The notes beneath the pieces were generated by a model. The model searched no databases, was not told the origin of the DNA, and saw only the letters and a list, made by a program, of their open reading frames with translations. The position numbers were made by a program, and so were the translations under genes. 6,544 nucleotides of DNA from Candidatus Agrococcus pullicola (GTDB taxonomy: Bacteria > Actinomycetota > Actinomycetes > Actinomycetales > Microbacteriaceae). The DNA lies in NCBI GenBank assembly GCA_019115685.1, contig DXDC01000207.1:1-6544 (forward strand), in the 5' to 3' direction. This document shows, piece after piece, positions 5,683-6,544 of the stretch (within the stretch, counting starts at the first letter, position 1; each line of letters begins with the position of its first letter).

Positions 5683-5684
<2 letters not shown>
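5650..5684 (+). promoter_or_regulatory. Candidate groEL promoter embedded in the operators
   Basis: TTGCAC (5650-5655) with CAAACT (5673-5678) gives a 17-nt spacer and keeps the important A and T of the -10. A better-looking -10, TACATT (5679-5684), lies between the two operators but would be 23 nt from TTGCAC. Either choice puts RNA polymerase directly over the HrcA sites and the transcription start within the second operator. Confidence 0.4.

Positions 5685-6544
<860 letters not shown>

Overview
The window is GC-rich, densely coded and uses GTG as well as ATG starts. Its GroEL has an actinobacterial N-terminus, preceded by HrcA-type CIRCE operators, and no groES is adjacent. Together with the stand-alone LytR_C protein and the YerB-like DUF3048 lipoprotein, this points to an actinobacterium, most likely Microbacteriaceae (Leucobacter- or Microbacterium-like). 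That family placement is inference from remembered family sequences, not a search.

Layout. (1) 1-705, plus strand: the C-terminal part of a DUF606/YdcZ-type DMT membrane transporter, cut by the window edge. (2) 731-1780, minus: a LacI/GalR-family repressor, converging on the transporter with 25 bp between stops. (3) 1980-3233, minus: an M24 (aminopeptidase P/creatinase fold) protein with one metal-ligand Asp replaced by Cys. It has a candidate promoter overlapped by a perfect LacI-type operator (3317-3330), so it and the repressor probably form one local regulatory unit. (4) 3234-3657: a divergent intergenic region with that promoter and operator, a perfect 24-bp palindrome inside a longer inverted repeat, a second inverted repeat directly after it, and a -10 element placed so that transcription would start on an ATG. 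(5) 3658-3738: a possible 26-codon leaderless ORF overlapping, by GTGA, the start of (6) 3735-4241, a membrane-anchored LytR_C-domain protein. (7) 4316-5323: a DUF3048/YerB-family lipoprotein, probably from its own leaderless promoter. (8) 5324-5747: a terminator, an overlapping long inverted repeat, and two tandem CIRCE operators. (9) 5748 to the window end: groEL, cut after 265 codons.

How the parts work together. The left half looks like a small substrate-responsive unit: a repressor, an M24 hydrolase-fold enzyme it probably controls, and perhaps a transporter, though the transporter is not in the same transcript. The right half is housekeeping: envelope proteins followed by a heat-shock chaperonin gene under HrcA control, insulated from upstream transcription by terminator-like structures. 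I see no mobile element, CRISPR array, tRNA or rRNA. I found no convincing new multi-gene system. The points most worth a second look are the Asp-to-Cys M24 active site, its LacI operator, the 24-bp palindrome, the leaderless mini-ORF and the overlapping hairpins before groEL.
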